From contig NC_071340.1 in NCBI RefSeq assembly GCF_027744825.2, positions 5,706,501 through 5,770,500 of the forward strand: DNA of 64,000 nt. The letters run 5' to 3'. Positions 1 through 13,554 of this stretch are shown one piece after another. Source of the stretch: Synchiropus splendidus (Eukaryota; Chordata; Actinopteri; Syngnathiformes; Callionymidae). Within the stretch, counting starts at the first letter, position 1. Every line of letters starts with the position of its first letter. A program made the translations under genes and the position numbers. The notes below the pieces were generated by a model. It had not been told where the DNA came from. It saw only the letters and a program-made list of their open reading frames with translations, and searched no databases.

Positions 1-247
1 ATCACTCAACGCTTCTACAATGTCATGTACAAGTCGGAGCACACAGTTCAACACGCTCAGTTAATCATTCAACCAATGACTGGGTGAAATTCTCCTAACA
101 GTATGACACACCAGAGAGAAGGCAGGAGGATGAGGACAATTTTTCAGCGGTTAAAAAAAATGGGGGGGGGGTGTCATGTGGTGCCAGTCTGGGGACTTCA
201 AAGTGGGTTTAGGCGCTATGGTAACGGAAAAGGGGGAGTCCACTTAC

Positions 248-3200
248 CTTCTCGGCAAACGCTGACTTTAAGCACGCCAGTGCCGAGACAGTCGCCGGCC
301 GGCACACAGAATCCCTCGTTGGCAGGGTTATCTTTGGGGCTCATGAGCACATCACTGGGGGGTGCGAAGCGATACGCCTGGATGCCTTTCACCTCCACGT
401 CTTCCACATACGCCAAATGAATGGACCTTGACAAAAAGAAAAAAAAAGCCGTTGATAACAGGCCATGTCAAACGTGCTTCACTCTTATCAGCTGATTCGT
501 AAATACATCATACTGCTTATCAGAATTTCCTTCCAAAGGAATTCCTGTATGATCTGCCTGTAAACAAAGAGCCATACCTGCAGAGATCAGCAGCGAAGAT
601 GTAAAGCAGCTCATTCCTGTTAATGAGCGGATGGAAGACGGCCCCGTCTGTGCCGTTGATCATGTTGCTCTGCTTGGATGACCACCAGGACATTTCCCTG
701 GTGAGGTGAGGGGAGAGAAGCAAGTTTAGAAACAAAAGTTGGAAACCATCACATATAGTTTGGGGACAAACAAAGCATTTCTTTCCTAAGCAAAGATATG
801 TGGAATGTTATCGTAGTCCAGTTTCTTCTCTTCAACCCTCATGATGTCCAGGAAAGACTAGAACCATGTAAAATGTCCCCTGTGGCTCTATTTCAAGTCC
901 AGGCAGACCAAGCATCAAGCCAGAAATTACAATAAGCAAACTTGTGTCTCCAGCGATAACCAAGTCATGACTCAGAGCAGAAACAAACAACTCAAGGGAA
1001 CTTTAGGAGCTCAAGTCAGTCTCCAACAGTACATGTTTGAGTAACTGTACTCTTCAGGCCACAGTTATATATACTCGCAAATAGCTTGTTCTGTCTCTGA
1101 CGGACAAGCGTTCATCATTTCTTCATTAAGTGCTGTGGTCAACATGTTGCACTAATTCTTACAAAGCTGCACAGAGACAAAATGAAACCATCAAGCAGTT
1201 CTTTCTACAGTACTGTGCCAGTCATCAGTCCAGCCATCGACCAACTGATTCTGGCTGTATGTAAATAGCAAAGTCACTATACAAACAATTGTTTAGCAAT
1301 GTTTGTTCCAGTCAACACAATGTTTGGTTGTGTAACCAAAGCAAACTCAAGTTAGTTGCCCTCAAAATTATGTCACATCAACGGGGTATTTACCTCAGAC
1401 CATTCCAAGTGTCAATCTTTCCATAATCCATGTAGTTCTGTTCGCCGGTGTGGAAGACAAATTCTCCTTCGTGGGTGCCATTTTTCTGTGAACAAGAAGA
1501 GATTCAAAAGTCGCTCATTGCTAAGCACGTCTCGGCCCCAATGGCAGGAGACAAAGTACTCCATGTGACTGTTGGTCAGAAACATTGATTTGAAAAACAG
1601 TCCAATCTTGTGTACTTACCAAGCTACAGTGACCAAAGGGAATAAAGTACATGATACAGTACAGTATAGACTGGTGAAGAAACCATAACAGGTCACATGC
1701 AGAACAGAGGCCCAGCCTTAAGATGAACAAAAACTGCTGCATATCTTTTTTTTTCTTGTAACGGCCAACAGCCCCGCAGTGCTGACGGGATTATTGAAAT
1801 GAACAAATAAGTTCCCAACTTAATTAACTAATTTTGTGTGATTTGGGATTAAACTAACAAGAACCTTTATAACAGCCAATGGGCCTGTGACTTACACTGA
1901 AAAGCTATGGGAGGATTCGCATTGGAAATCACGGAAAAAGCAAGGCCAACTTTAGCCTCTCCTCCGCCACCTTAACTCAACGGTCACTTAAGCAAATCCA
2001 TGTTGTACAAACTAGGGTCACATAAGAGTTTTGTGGGCGCTATTGTTTCAGGGAAAAGGCGTCTACTTTAAATCATTATGCACTTCGAGCGCTGCTTAAT
2101 AATGTTCATTTTACGAAAGCCACGCTCAAACTCAGCAATAGCAACGACCAGCGCGTTCACTGCTTGAAGGGGGACTTGAGCTACTTTGGCGCTGATGATG
2201 CCACTTCACCAAAAAGCTGGTGTTCCTGTATTTCCTTTCCAGCAGAACGAACCCCCACACTTATCTGGCCAGTTAAATGTGATGGCAGTCGGTCTCCCAC
2301 TCCTCAACCCAAGCTGATCAGTTGTTTTTTTTTAACCAAGAATGAATTTAGTCTTTCTAGTATTTTGGAGAACTGAGGCACTGACAGTGCTCAGTAGAGA
2401 CTCAAGTTTTGCTTGTCAGCCCCTTTGTGAATACGGATGACCTTTGCAACCTTCATCATTTCCAGAAATGTTGCTGTTTCAGGTTACAGAATTATGTCAA
2501 AGCCTCGCAGATGCAGTCTATAGTTTTACGATGTACATGTTGATGCCCTCACTGTCTTCCGATGTCTTGCTCTAAAATGTTGATACCATGTCCATAATGT
2601 CTTCCTTGACTGCTCCACTCATCCCACTGGCTTGGACCTACACTAGAGAGTGTAGGTAACGAAAATAAATAAATAAATGATACATTTCTCCATGATGTCC
2701 TGCTTTTCTTCTATCTTAGTGCCTTCAGTATTTTTTTAAGTCTTGCCTCAGGACAAAATCCATGAACACGTCAGCACATCACGAAACCAATATCAGCTCA
2801 GAAAAATGGTGGCCACACAAGCTCACTCGAGTCAAAAATAACATCAAACAATAGCATGAAGACCTTACCTTCCACATAAGTCCGAAATAATCGTCTATCT
2901 CAGGCTTCATGGTTTTAACTTTGGAGAGCAGGGGGTCTTGGAAACCCCAGAGGACCTCATGGACAGAGCGTGTGATGAAGAGATCCACACCCAGGTTTTT
3001 AGTGTAGATGGAGACCAGCGAGCGTAGCAGAAAGTTGTAGGAGTTCAACTCGTTCATCACTGCCTGGGGGTTAACGGTGATCAGACACATTTTATGACAC
3101 AAAGAAACAGACTTTTGCTGATTCAGATATTGACAAGATTGACATGGTGAAGGCCATGGATTCTTACCACGTAGGGGATATTGACCGTCGTAAGCATGTC

Positions 3201-5570
3201 CAGTTCAGGGTCACCTCTGGACTTCTCGGGCAGATACACAAAGGACTTGGGGTTGAGGGCGTAAACTTTGGTGCCATTCTCCAGGAAAGTCACATTTTCC
3301 CTCGGCCTGTACTCCCTGAAGTGGATGCGGTGACGGTGAAGATCAAAAAAATAAATAAAAACTGAGGCCAGAGCAGTCTCTCACCTGTAGGTGTAAGGTC
3401 CGATTTGTTGCAGGGACGCCTTCCCGCCCTTCAGAAACACTTCAGGATTGGTCACATTGAAGAAGTAGTACTCCATGTAAACAGGTGGAGGAGGATTCTT
3501 CCACGACTCGAAAACTTGACTCTTCTCTGTCAGGGTGATTTCCTGTTAGAGCAGAGGAGTTCACTTTAAACAAACAAATACAGCCGCTCGGACAGGTTCA
3601 AGTCGTTCAACTTTAAAGTGACAGTTTAAAGTTCCTGCACACGTTCATCACAAAGACATCATAAACAACACACTCAGGCAGCCTTTGTTGACTTCCAACA
3701 AGGGAATTTCTTCTGATGTGTGTGGACTCCTATTTTGGGTGATTTATAAAAAGGTTTGCCAGTTAGCTTACATGAACAAATCACCTTTGTGAAGGCTCAT
3801 TCACCATGTTTCAGACACACAAGTCTATGTATTCTCTGTGTGGCCAAAGACTGAGACATGACCACTGCCTGATCATCATACCAAGAACTCCAAGAATTTA
3901 AGGAGGCCTGACCAGAGATAAATGATGTGCTGAAGTGAAACCAGATGTGGCCAGACAGTGCTGGGAGGATCACTGAGAATCCTGTTGAGTAAACACTAAT
4001 AATCAGCAAGCTCGCTCCCTTTTAAAGAAGTTGCTGTCACGTTGAAAACCATCATCTATCTCGTGTGCCTCCCGCTTCCAGCTGGTGACCAAGACTGAAT
4101 GTTCAAGTTGAGTCTGCACCAACTTTGAACAGTGAAGAGCCTTCACCTCTGTTGGGTTAACAACATTAATCTGGTTCTTTTAACAACCAATACCTTGACA
4201 GCAGAGTCAAAGATCATGTGTGCGGAGTGCTGCGATAAGAGTCCTTCACTTGCTGGTGGCCTTATTGAATTCCTAAACTAACAATAACGTGTGTTACTCC
4301 TTAGCTAAACAACTTCAGGCACAGATCAGTAACACAATATTGATCGCAAAAGCTCCCCCTGCACAGTACAAAATGTTGCATTTATCTACACATCAGCTGT
4401 GCATTCACACCAGAGGAAACAAAAAAAAAAGGTGCTGTGTATTCACAACAGCTAAATCCGCATGAAAGAAGTTTGACTTCACAAAACACTGCGGAGAGGA
4501 GTGGCATGAGAGGGCGTCTCTTTTCAGCGTCGCTCACAGGCAGCTAAATGATGCCCTGCAGGGCTAAAAAAGTCAAGAAATTCCTCGCAAGACACTTAAC
4601 AATGTGGCCTCCACACCCAGCTCAGCAGACACAAGAGTGCGTGTCCCGGGGTTCACGTTTTCCATTTGTCCAAAACTAGTCGCTTTACATCAGAGAGCCT
4701 CTCGCAAACACGAGATGGGCTGGGTATAAAAACGGTGGGCTTGACTTAGTGACAGATTATTCAGTCATAGAGAAGTTAACCGGAGTTTCGAACCTTCACG
4801 CCAGTGAAATGAATGTTAACTGGGGGTGGGATTGAGCGTCAGCTGCCGGTATCACCCCCCATTGCAAAACTACAGTCGCATATAAACAGAAAAAAAAACC
4901 CACATACATACATATAATACACACATATATACATATACAATACATACATACAGTTTGGCATTTCGGAAATAACATCTTGACTCATTGGTGTTGAACACTT
5001 ATGACAGCAAAACAAACGTACTGTCTTAACTTCATTTTTTTTCGGTTTACTCGTTTAGTTTAATGATAACGGGCCACGTGCGGCAATGTCATCCCTCTTC
5101 CCCGGTTACACCAGCAACACCGCCACTTCCACGTTAATGTTTAGACCTCCAAGGGACGATGAAGTCCCTTCCCCCATCCATCCAGACCACACACCTCCCC
5201 CCTGAGCGCTCTCTGTTGGTGGACATTACTCTGACTCGGTCACCGGGTTACAGTAATACTGTATATTCTACAAAGCGATTCACCCGGCTGGAAGGTCGTG
5301 AAGCAATCGTGAAATACTGTTCGACTGCGCGAACACTCTGAATTGTGAAAATGAAACTTGTGTCGCAAAACAGCGGTCATCATCTAAGACGGGGAAATGG
5401 GCGAGGTGTCATCGCTAGAGGCAGATATTGATATTGGTATGTCTTACCTGTTTTAGGCGGCTGTGGATCATTGTTTGGAAGACTTGAGCCACGAGGAGTG
5501 CGATCCCCACGATCAGAAGGTGAGCACACACGATCCCGGTGGCGTAAATGGCACAGGACCTCCGAGTCAT
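248..5570 (-). CDS. scarb2: scarb2 (LIMP-2, lysosomal scavenger receptor class B member 2), 5' seven coding exons, 3' part outside window
   Basis: Coding exons on the minus strand are 5448-5570, 3385-3542, 3168-3315, 2869-3063, 1394-1485, 578-697 and 248-426. All have GT/AG borders and phases that join without a stop, giving about 338 residues. The first in-frame ATG is at 5570. An N-terminal hydrophobic anchor (about residues 13-32, with HLLIVGIALLVAQVF) precedes the luminal CD36 domain. Recognisable family stretches are ESWKNPPPPVYMEYYFFNVT, QQIGPYTYR, NMINGTDGAVFHPLI and NEGFCVPAGDCLGTGVLKVS. Sequons seen include NVT (twice) and NGT (three times). Known for the family: LIMP-2 spans lysosomal membranes and carries beta-glucocerebrosidase to lysosomes. 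The C-terminal third, second membrane segment and lysosomal sorting tail lie left of base 1. Teleosts have several scarb2 paralogues and I cannot say which this is. Confidence 0.93.
427..5447 (-). other. scarb2 introns 1-6 (no other gene seen)
   Basis: The introns between the listed exons hold no further coding exon I could support. The largest, intron 1 (3543-5447), contains an imperfect CATA/TA microsatellite at about 4903-4952 and a G-box type CACGTG at 5075-5080. The 1486-2868 intron holds only short open frames without protein features. Confidence 0.6.
4903..4952. repeat. imperfect (CATA)n/(TA)n microsatellite in scarb2 intron 1
   Basis: Repeated CATA, CACA and TATA units without a clean period, typical of an old vertebrate microsatellite. 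Confidence 0.7.
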
Positions 5571-6400
5571 GACTGAATCCCCCCCGAAAAACTTCCGACA
5601 AAATACTTGAGCTGAGGGCGAAGAAGTGTCGAGACGCCTCGTCTCCTGAGCAGCACCTCTGGGCTTTAAACTTCTTCTCCTGGTGGCATCCGCTGGAGCG
5701 AGATACACTGGCACTTGGGATGGTGTGGAGAGAAGACGAGGAGTGATCTGCTCAGAAGCGACGGCGGACTGAAACAGCAGCTTTTCTACACAGGAGGCAG
5801 AGCCGCCGCCTCCTCCTCCCCTTCCTCTGCGCAATAATGAGCTCGCTCAGGCGAGAAGCGTCTCCACTCCGCGTGCGTGTCCGCAAATGAGCCAAACAGT
5901 CGAGTTGTGTTTTTCAGTGATCAGCTCCATTATACTTCGCAACTGGCCTGAAACCACTTGAGTAATCCATGTAGATGTCGTTATGCATATGCAGTCCAAA
6001 CTAAACAGTTTGAACAGTGTTTGGATGAGAAGAACTAATAGCCGGGTGAAACCTTCGTATTCGCCTCGATCATTTCCCAAATGTTAACGTGTCTTTTACA
6101 GTGTTCCGTGGTTTGTACACACATTACGCGCTCACGATGACTCACGCTGAGCGGCGGTGACGCGCAGTGTCTCCTTAAATTGAGCCCAGTGTGGATTCAA
6201 ATCATCGCCTTTCAGGCAACGCTCATCGCAGGCGAAGGCGAGGGACGCATCTGATTGGCTCTCTGCCAAGCCGTACGATCACGTGTCATGAACGCTGATT
6301 GGCCGTGCGGCTCTGCGTAGGATCAGCCAGCCCGCGGATTGGCCAGACGCTGATGTGCACGATGTTGAATTTGATCGACTGATTTCGGGGCGGGGCTCCC
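5571..6400 (-). promoter_or_regulatory. scarb2 5' UTR and likely promoter with CLEAR-like E-box and CCAAT boxes
   Basis: The stretch just upstream of the scarb2 ATG is G+C-rich and open in frame without another ATG. At 6278-6287 the sequence ATCACGTGTC contains the core of the CLEAR element (consensus GTCACGTGAC) that TFEB/TFE3 bind in lysosomal genes. Three ATTGG motifs (inverted CCAAT boxes) lie near 6254, 6297 and 6336, flanking it. A further CACGTG sits in intron 1 at 5075-5080. The motifs are seen directly. Their role is inferred from what is known of human lysosomal promoters. The transcription start is not placed; no clear TATA box was seen for this gene. Confidence 0.5.
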
Positions 6401-9179
6401 ATAAAGGGGGACTTGACGGTGGGAAGCTGCTGAGCCACAGATGTTGCGGGGATGGAGATGCTCACAGACGCAGACGTTTCACTCCCTTTGTACTGACCTT
6501 TTAAAAGAAAACAAATGTGCTCACTCCACACAATGCATGAACCCCAATACCCTCCTAAAGAACTGCTCCATTTACAAGCATATTATTTACGTGGAGGGGA
6601 TATGTCAGCCATGGTTAGTTTTGTGTTTTTAGAAACACAAAACTCCACATAAGTCATGTGATCTTTGGGGATTATTATATTGCATGATATGCAAGATCAT
6701 CCGAAACAAATCCAGAATGCCAGAAAAAAAGTTTTTTCATATCTTTTGTTTGGATTTTCAGATGATAAACTTATTGTTGTTATTATTATTCATTAGACAT
6801 AAAATGAAATATTTCAAGCCTTTATTTGTTGAAGTTTTAATGGAAACTGGCTCAGTGGCTCTGAAAATTAGAATATTAGATAAACTCAATAAAGCAGGAA
6901 ACAAATGCAACACTTCTGAAAATAAAAAAAATTGACTTTTATTTTGTTTTTGTGGTTTTAAGTTTTCTCTCCTTCATCCTGCTTTTCTGATTGCTTTGAG
7001 GCCCCTCATAACACTCTATTGTGGCTCCTTTGAATTTTTTTTTCAATCCAATCTGCAGTGTTATCTTTATTTAGTCAAAGCAATTTGAATATGATGGAGT
7101 TAATAACGGCACTCACCATGTAAGTATTTTGAAATGACTTTTTGCTTTTTGAAAACCTGAAAAAATAAGATACAGATTATAATATTATTTCAACCCTTCC
7201 ATCACATTTGTACCTTAAGTATACAAGAACATAACCAGTTGGTCAGATTCAACATGGAGTGGTAAACAATATGTGCAGAACAATCTACTACTTATTACAG
7301 TACATGTTTGTCCTTAAAACACCATGAATGTTGCAGTAAAATGTGACGACGTCGAATGTACCCAATAAGAATCTCTTATGTAAAACCACACGAGAAGGAA
7401 AGCAGCCACATTATGTGAAAAATGAATCTGTCAGTGTAATGTGTTACAGCCAGAAAAAACACATGGTGGAGGACCAACAGATGTGGGTTGTGGGTGCCTT
7501 CGTGTTACACACAGGTGAAATATTTAAAAAGGTAACTGGTCCTGGGGATTAATCATCAGATTCCCTGAAGACCCTAGAGTAGCAAAGGGGTGGCTGTGGA
7601 GGTGTGTATGGCACAGTGGACCAGCCGGACTGACAGTGATGCATGCACACAAGCCCATGTTTGTGTGGCACATGTTGCCACAAACCTGTGTGCAAAACTC
7701 TCCCCTTGAGCTGTGCCTCTGATGTACTTATTGCTGGCTCATCCTTCAGTGTGTGTTCGCGCTGGGTGTTCTTGCTCGCTGGGACTTGAAGTAAAGATGT
7801 GTTTCCAGAATGCATATACGACCAAATTGACATGTAATAAATATTTTCTATATTTTCTAGTGTACAAACAAGATGATGTTTTTTATTATTATTTCAATCT
7901 TTTTACAATGAACAACTCTGAGAAGTCGGAGAGATGAAAGTTGGTATAAAACATGCAGATGTGTTTGCTCACAATATTCCTTGAACTATTCCATTGGCAG
8001 TTGACCACAAAACAACAGCAGCAGCGCAACACAAGGCCATTTCAATTTCATAAGCATTCAGGTGCATCTGCTGAAGTGCCCTTCAGCCTAAGTTTGAAAA
8101 TGTCGTCACTTTTTTAAACCAGCCAGTTTTGATTTTTTTTCGTTTCAGATTCAAGGCAAAATGCAGCATGTTGTACCCACTTTGTCATAAACTAGGTACA
8201 TATTTGTTCAGTTAAAATATCTTGAAATGCCATCAGCAGATTTTCTCCCAACACGTTTAATTTAGGGAGACATCCTTCTGTTACAATGACTGAAAGATTT
8301 GATTTGTGGTCATGTTGTCGGCCAAAAGGTCAGGAAATTTTCTGCTGCATTGGCTCGATTGCGGGGGTCAACGACAAAGTTGCAGTAAAGAGCACACTTT
8401 TGGACAGGAAGTTATCTTTATCATTACTTTTGAAGGGATCACTGGAGTATTTTATTGCAGTGAGTTAAGCTTCATGGTAATTCTGGAAGATGGGTTACTT
8501 CAAACGAAAATGCGAGAAAAAATCTTCTGGGGAAGCGCAGAACAGGCAGGCGAATGGAGACTTTGGACAGAAACCTTGCTTCATGGCCTTTGTGGGGGCC
8601 ACTGCTTATTTTCTTGCAGCCCGGACTATTTAGAAACTGGAGGTTAACGCTATCATAATTTTATACAAGCCTCCTAAAGGGGCCTCATATCAGAAGAGAA
8701 GGCAGTCATTCAGCCACAACAAGGAGACTTTTCTATTCAGAGGATACATAATGATGGATAATCCAGAATGTTGCTTCCCGACAGAGCTTTCATTGTGTCC
8801 CAACACAGACTGACCCCGGCTGTAGAAATGTACCCCAGTAGCAATTGATTTGAAGTCAGAACTATACAGCAAAAGTAGATCCACAATGAACACATTTATT
8901 CGGTCACAAGTGACCTGACATGGGTGAGGAAGGTTTTTTTATCGCAGTTATTTATCACTCTGCAAGCAGATGGTCCCGACCAAAGACTTTGTGGTTTGGG
9001 AATTTGTGGTTGTTGCTCAGACCAAATTGGGCATTTAGCAGGTGGGATGGTTGTAATCTCAGTAAGAGGGTTTGTTTGACTTGAAGAGCAGCTACTATAC
9101 TGACTTGCGTGTCTTTAAAATTATTTTGGACCCCTACTGAACACATGTATATGTCTGCGCACAAAACTCTCTATGATTT
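6401..9179. other. intergenic, A+T-rich, no gene recognised
   Basis: Only short open frames with low-complexity translations occur here, and no splice-bounded protein segment was recognised on either strand. A GC-richer patch with a TATA-like word (cataaag) near 6400-6420 could belong to a divergent promoter, but no downstream plus-strand exon could be identified. Confidence 0.5.
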
Positions 9180-9350
9180 TAAATATTTACATTACAAAGT
9201 GTACATAAGCCCCACCCAACGAAAAGGCTTGTTTCACCGGAGCTGAAATGTCGTTCACCCCAGCCACACCCACTCTGCTGTGATTGGTCAGGAGGAAAAC
9301 TTCACCTCTGTTGCTAGCTGTTAGAACATTTCTAATGACACTCTTGTTAG
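9180..9350 (+). repeat. dispersed repeat, copy A (pairs with 28554-28720)
   Basis: This block aligns by eye with 28554-28720 in the same orientation. Shared blocks are aaatatt(t/c)acatta, ggagctgaaat, ccccag, and a 20-bp stretch starting gtgattggtcagg. The similarity continues into a shared cttcacct and ttgct. It has no coding potential I can name and is best read as an unclassified interspersed, SINE- or MITE-like repeat. Confidence 0.6.
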
Positions 9351-9842
9351 TCAAGATCACTTGCAGCCAAAGCCCCACTTCCTCATCAGTCCGAACAAAC
9401 TCGCCTGCATTGCATCGCTTGATTGTTTACGGATGAACATACGCAGAGCTCCTGCTTTCATGGACCGGAGACCATGAGCAAGGGCGGCGGCAACAGTGTT
9501 CATCCTGGAATCCAAAAATAATTTGGTTAAGAACTGGTTGAATGACTGAGACTTGGTTTGGTTCTGTGTCCCGCTCTCTCACAATCTTGTGAGAGCGGAG
9601 CCCAGTGATGAGAGACGCATCACTCCGAGGTCCATAATTTCACCTGTTATTCATGCGCACTCGCAACACATGACCATAACATTGAAACACTGAACAAATT
9701 AACTTGAACCTCACATTACATCTCTGATCTATTGCAAAGCAGTGAGTCTCTCAGTGTAAAGGTCCATTTACACTATTTACAGTAAGGATTGAAGAATGTG
9801 ATCAGTGACGGGTGGGTGCAATTTAAAAGTCAAGCTCAAGGT

Positions 9843-9947
9843 AGCTTAATTGTCAATTCTGCAATATGTGGAGCATACAGAGGATTGAAATTGCGATACT
9901 AGACTCCCAATTGCTGTGGAAACATATAAGACAATAAGAATGCAAAA

Positions 9948-9978
<31 letters not shown>

Positions 9979-9990
9979 TAACTAAAAGAC
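9843..9990 (+). repeat. interspersed repeat (LINE 3'-end type) followed by (AAT)n microsatellite
   Basis: The segment agcttaattgtcaattctgc and the following gaggattgaaattgcg resemble a fish repeat found at the 3' ends of LINE copies. It runs into an (AAT)n tract at about 9946-9969 and an A-run. The class assignment is from memory of the repeat type and is uncertain. Confidence 0.45.
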
Positions 9991-10259
9991 ATTAATTATA
10001 ACAATGGTATCAATGGGAAAATAAATGATCTACATTGTAAAGAAACAAAACAAATAAAACAATATAAAATGCATAAACTAACCACCAGATGTAAACAATA
10101 TCAAATAGACAAGAGAGACAGTTGTGCATTAATGTCTGATTCAAGTTTGGAGTAGTGCAAGTGCAGTGGATACTGAACAGGAGAAGGCATAGTGCTACCA
10201 GGTGCAACATGATGTACAGTTTCCATCCCAGAGGGAAATCTGCAAGTTTGAAGTCATCC

Positions 10260-11790
10260 AGTTGAAAAGATCAGCCACTTAATCCTGTCGAAAGTTGGTC
10301 CCTTTTCATGGGCTGGAACATTTAAAACATTATAGCCAAGACGTAGTTGTCCCGAGCGCAGCGTGGTTCATAGATGGCAAGAGGCTCCCTCACTTGGGAC
10401 GCATGGTGTAGAGTGCTAGAAAACCTGCATGACAGTGACTTTCTTGGGATGCATTTATGTTAGCAACACCTATTCTTCGAGAGGCAAGAGGAAGAAACAG
10501 ATGCATTGATTGTTTATTGTCGAATCCATTTGTAGCCAGCTCCACCCTTCGGTTACCCAAGCATCTCATCCGAGTGTCCTTCATCACTTCTAGTTACTCC
10601 TTGACATGGTCACCCTCCAGATTCCTTTGCAAGTGTTGACGTCAGAGGAACTGTAAACAATAATTCACCTTGCTGTTCACAAGCAAACATGCCTGTGTTT
10701 CTGTGGCACCAGCTCGGATCTGTAAATATTGTCTGTATCGTTCTGCATCATTGGGCAAATAAACACGGGTGTTTTGGTTCACAAAGCGATCTGAGGTTGA
10801 ACCAACATGCATCAGCCAAGTTTAAGTTTTAGTGAAACAAGTGAGTGAATCACTTCAGCGTGGTTCATTGTCTGCTGAGTGAACATATACTTCTCTCTAT
10901 GTAAATGCACAAGTTTACTTTAGTAGTTTTAATTTGAGCAATCCATTATCTGAATCTTAACTTACTACAACTATTCGAGTGACACTTTAATGATGGTCAA
11001 AATGTTATATGCATAACCATTATCTGATCATTTTAAAATATGATAGAGTTCAAATGCGTTGCATATGCAACATTTTTGAATTATAAAACAAATATCCTCC
11101 AAATCCTCTTGATGTGTTGCTTGGTGTTGCTCAAATTCTGTAATTATTTTAAATGTTCATCCATTTTCCTTCCCCAAATATTTACTCTAGTTTCATGGAA
11201 AACTGGTGAAAAGTGGTGGTACAGTACACATGACAGACTAATTCACTGGAAAACCCCAATCCAGGCTAATATTTATCAAAATGTGACCTCCTTTTCTGCA
11301 GCTACACTTCTCTTATCATTATACAAAGCACATTAACACACTCTGTAAATACAAGCTGACATCAGGTGACCTCAGCCCTGGTGCGCAGCACTGTGGCAAT
11401 GCCTGGTACCAAACATTTGGTCACATCGCTATAGTGACAGAGGCCAGCTTTGTAAGGCCGTGGCGTGATAAACTGGATCCGCAATGGGAGAGTAACCCTG
11501 TGAACAGAGCCAGGCCTTTTCTCTGTAGGTGATATATGAAATGTGAGACATTGGGGAAGATCACAGTAGGGTGGATTTACACCCAGCTTAAATCATAGGC
11601 TCCCTGGAGAAACACTCGGCAGATAAAGAACTTGTGGGACAGATTCAATCCAAGCACAGCAATTTTATTTATGCCAAAAGGAAGATGTCGAGAATGGTAT
11701 CCTGCATGGTGTCCTGCAAAACTCCAGTTCTTGACTGGATTTGTGGAGGTCTGCCCTCATTCTCAATCACTTACTAGAATTTGAGCTCAG
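10260..11790. other. intergenic, nothing recognised
   Basis: No exon, RNA gene or clear transposon was recognised. Open frames here are short and lack domain features. Confidence 0.4.
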
Positions 11791-11794
11791 AAAC

Positions 11795-11985
11795 GTGAAA
11801 TTCCACAACAGAAATCAGCAGGACAGCTCATGCCGATTATGGAGACAAAGTTAGGGAGGCCAGATGGGGTGGACACATGGAAAGGAGATGCAGTGTTGGC
11901 CCCTGAAAGAGATTCAGGGATGAATGTGGACATGAAGAGGATGACATAGACAGGCTTCAGGGGAAAACACATTGTTTAGCGGGCG
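11795..11985 (+). mobile_element. decayed LINE C-terminal fragment
   Basis: In the plus strand around 11825-11950 the reading DYGDKVREARWGGHMERR is followed by a remnant with RFRDE and DIDRL. It resembles the conserved C-terminal tail of teleost RTE/Rex-type LINE reverse transcriptases (a VREARLRWFGHVQRR-like motif). Stops interrupt it. It is a short dead fragment; a second one lies at 13555-13690. Confidence 0.45.
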
Positions 11986-11999
11986 CTGAAATCTAATTT

Positions 12000-13220
12000 C
12001 CCCCCACCGTGCCCATCCTCCTGGACTGGCCAGGTGTCATGGGTGTGTTCTACAGGAAAAAAAAAAACTCCCCCTGCATCGAGGAACACCTCCAACGTAG
12101 AAGCAGTTCAGTAGTTCTCTGCATCCCTGGAGTGTGTCTGTAAAATCAATGAAGAATTATTTTGCGATTGAAAGTGGTTAAATTAAGAGACATTGCTAGA
12201 TACACACATGTGCCACATGACACAAGAATGAAGCCCGAAGCCGGTCACCTGGGATTTGGCCAGAAGCTGGTGTGGAACACTGAGATGGTGTCTGCAGCCT
12301 GACAGTAGGTTGGTGGCCTGTTACGACATTACCAGTCTTCGAACCTGCAAGGGCAAGGTGTTATGAGCTTTAGTCATGTGCCATATGACTGAGGAGACCA
12401 GCAATGAAACCTAGGTTTTGTGATGGGTCTGGATAAATCTGGACACTCCAGTCAGATTGGACCAAACAGGAGAGATGTGATGGCAGACAGACCAGGGCAG
12501 TGTCTTTATCAGTGCGGCGGCAAAGTGGGGGAGCAGTTCATCAACACCCAAGCGTTCACACGTGGGTGTTACCGTGGCACCAGGGTTCAGCATACTGTTG
12601 TGGGCAGCGTGGATGTGGAAAAGGATTGGAATGTCTTGCTGGGTTGTGAAGAGATGTAGAGAGCTGAAGGGGAGAGCTTCCAGGATGGTTGGGAGGAAAG
12701 CGCAGCTTTGTTATCTCGGTGTCCGTTTTGTGACTCAAGACACGCTAAAATATGTTAATATTTGATTGTGCAAGTCATATGTCCATCTAGTCTGTCACTC
12801 TGCCTACAGAACCAGCGTTTTTGTGGCTGTAGTGCCAAAGCATGACAATTGTAATGACAGAAAGAGAGAAGACGATCGTGTCTGGAGATCAAAAGAAACT
12901 CGACTGCTGACTAACACTGATCGATCAGAGGAGCTGACTGTAGCTCACACACATTCTCATGGTCAGACCTTTGCGTTTATTTATTCAGCTGCAGTTGAGT
13001 GATGGGCCGGCCATCGAATTCCTTTGTCCATGTAGGTGTGGTCCGTTTCCCACCATTCAAGCAACGGCTCATTGTTCCTGTTAAGTGTTAATTTAAGACT
13101 CCAAGGTGGAACTCAAGTCGCACAACAGCAGAAAAGAAAATAATCACTTGGGGAAGCCAAGTGACTGTGGAGAGCTTGTCGTCTGTCTAGGGGTCAGTGG
13201 TGACTCTGTATGGCTGCAGT
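12000..13220. other. intergenic, no gene recognised
   Basis: Several open frames of 60-80 codons overlap on both strands at 12410-12765, but none shows a splice-consistent or recognisable protein. The base composition is more even than in the flanks, so transposon debris is likely. Confidence 0.35.
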
Positions 13221-13228
13221 TCTGAACA

Positions 13229-13279
13229 CAGGCTTACGCAACAATAAATGCATTGTGCTCAGATGGAACTGTAGAATAG
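13229..13279 (+). repeat. 51-bp direct repeat, copy 1 (second copy 14655-14705)
   Basis: The 51 bp beginning caggcttacgcaac and ending ctgtagaatag recur at 14655-14705 with two mismatches. The second copy is embedded in the L2-like LINE remnant, at the point where its reverse transcriptase frame jumps. Confidence 0.85.
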
Positions 13280-13554
13280 CGGCTGACTACAGCTGATATT
13301 TACCTTCAGCGTAGCTGATGTCATTTCACCTAAAGTTGCCTTGGTTGTTTCAACCTCCATGATTCTTGGTGTTCTTTGGATAAATTGTGTTTGTGCGCTG
13401 ACATGATGAGTGGTTTCCAGACAGTGACTCTGATGCAATGACAGGGAAGCGTGTTCGAAGTTGCTGACATTGAGGTTGTTATTGGGAGTTCAAAGTTACT
13501 TGGCCCATGCTTGACCTGAAATGAGAATGCCAGAGACATTTGGTGGCCAAATGG

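Noticed and set aside
5571..5834. In-frame N-terminal extension of scarb2 rich in Gly and Arg
   Set aside because: No ATG precedes the one at 5570 in this frame, and the known family starts with the short tail before the hydrophobic anchor.
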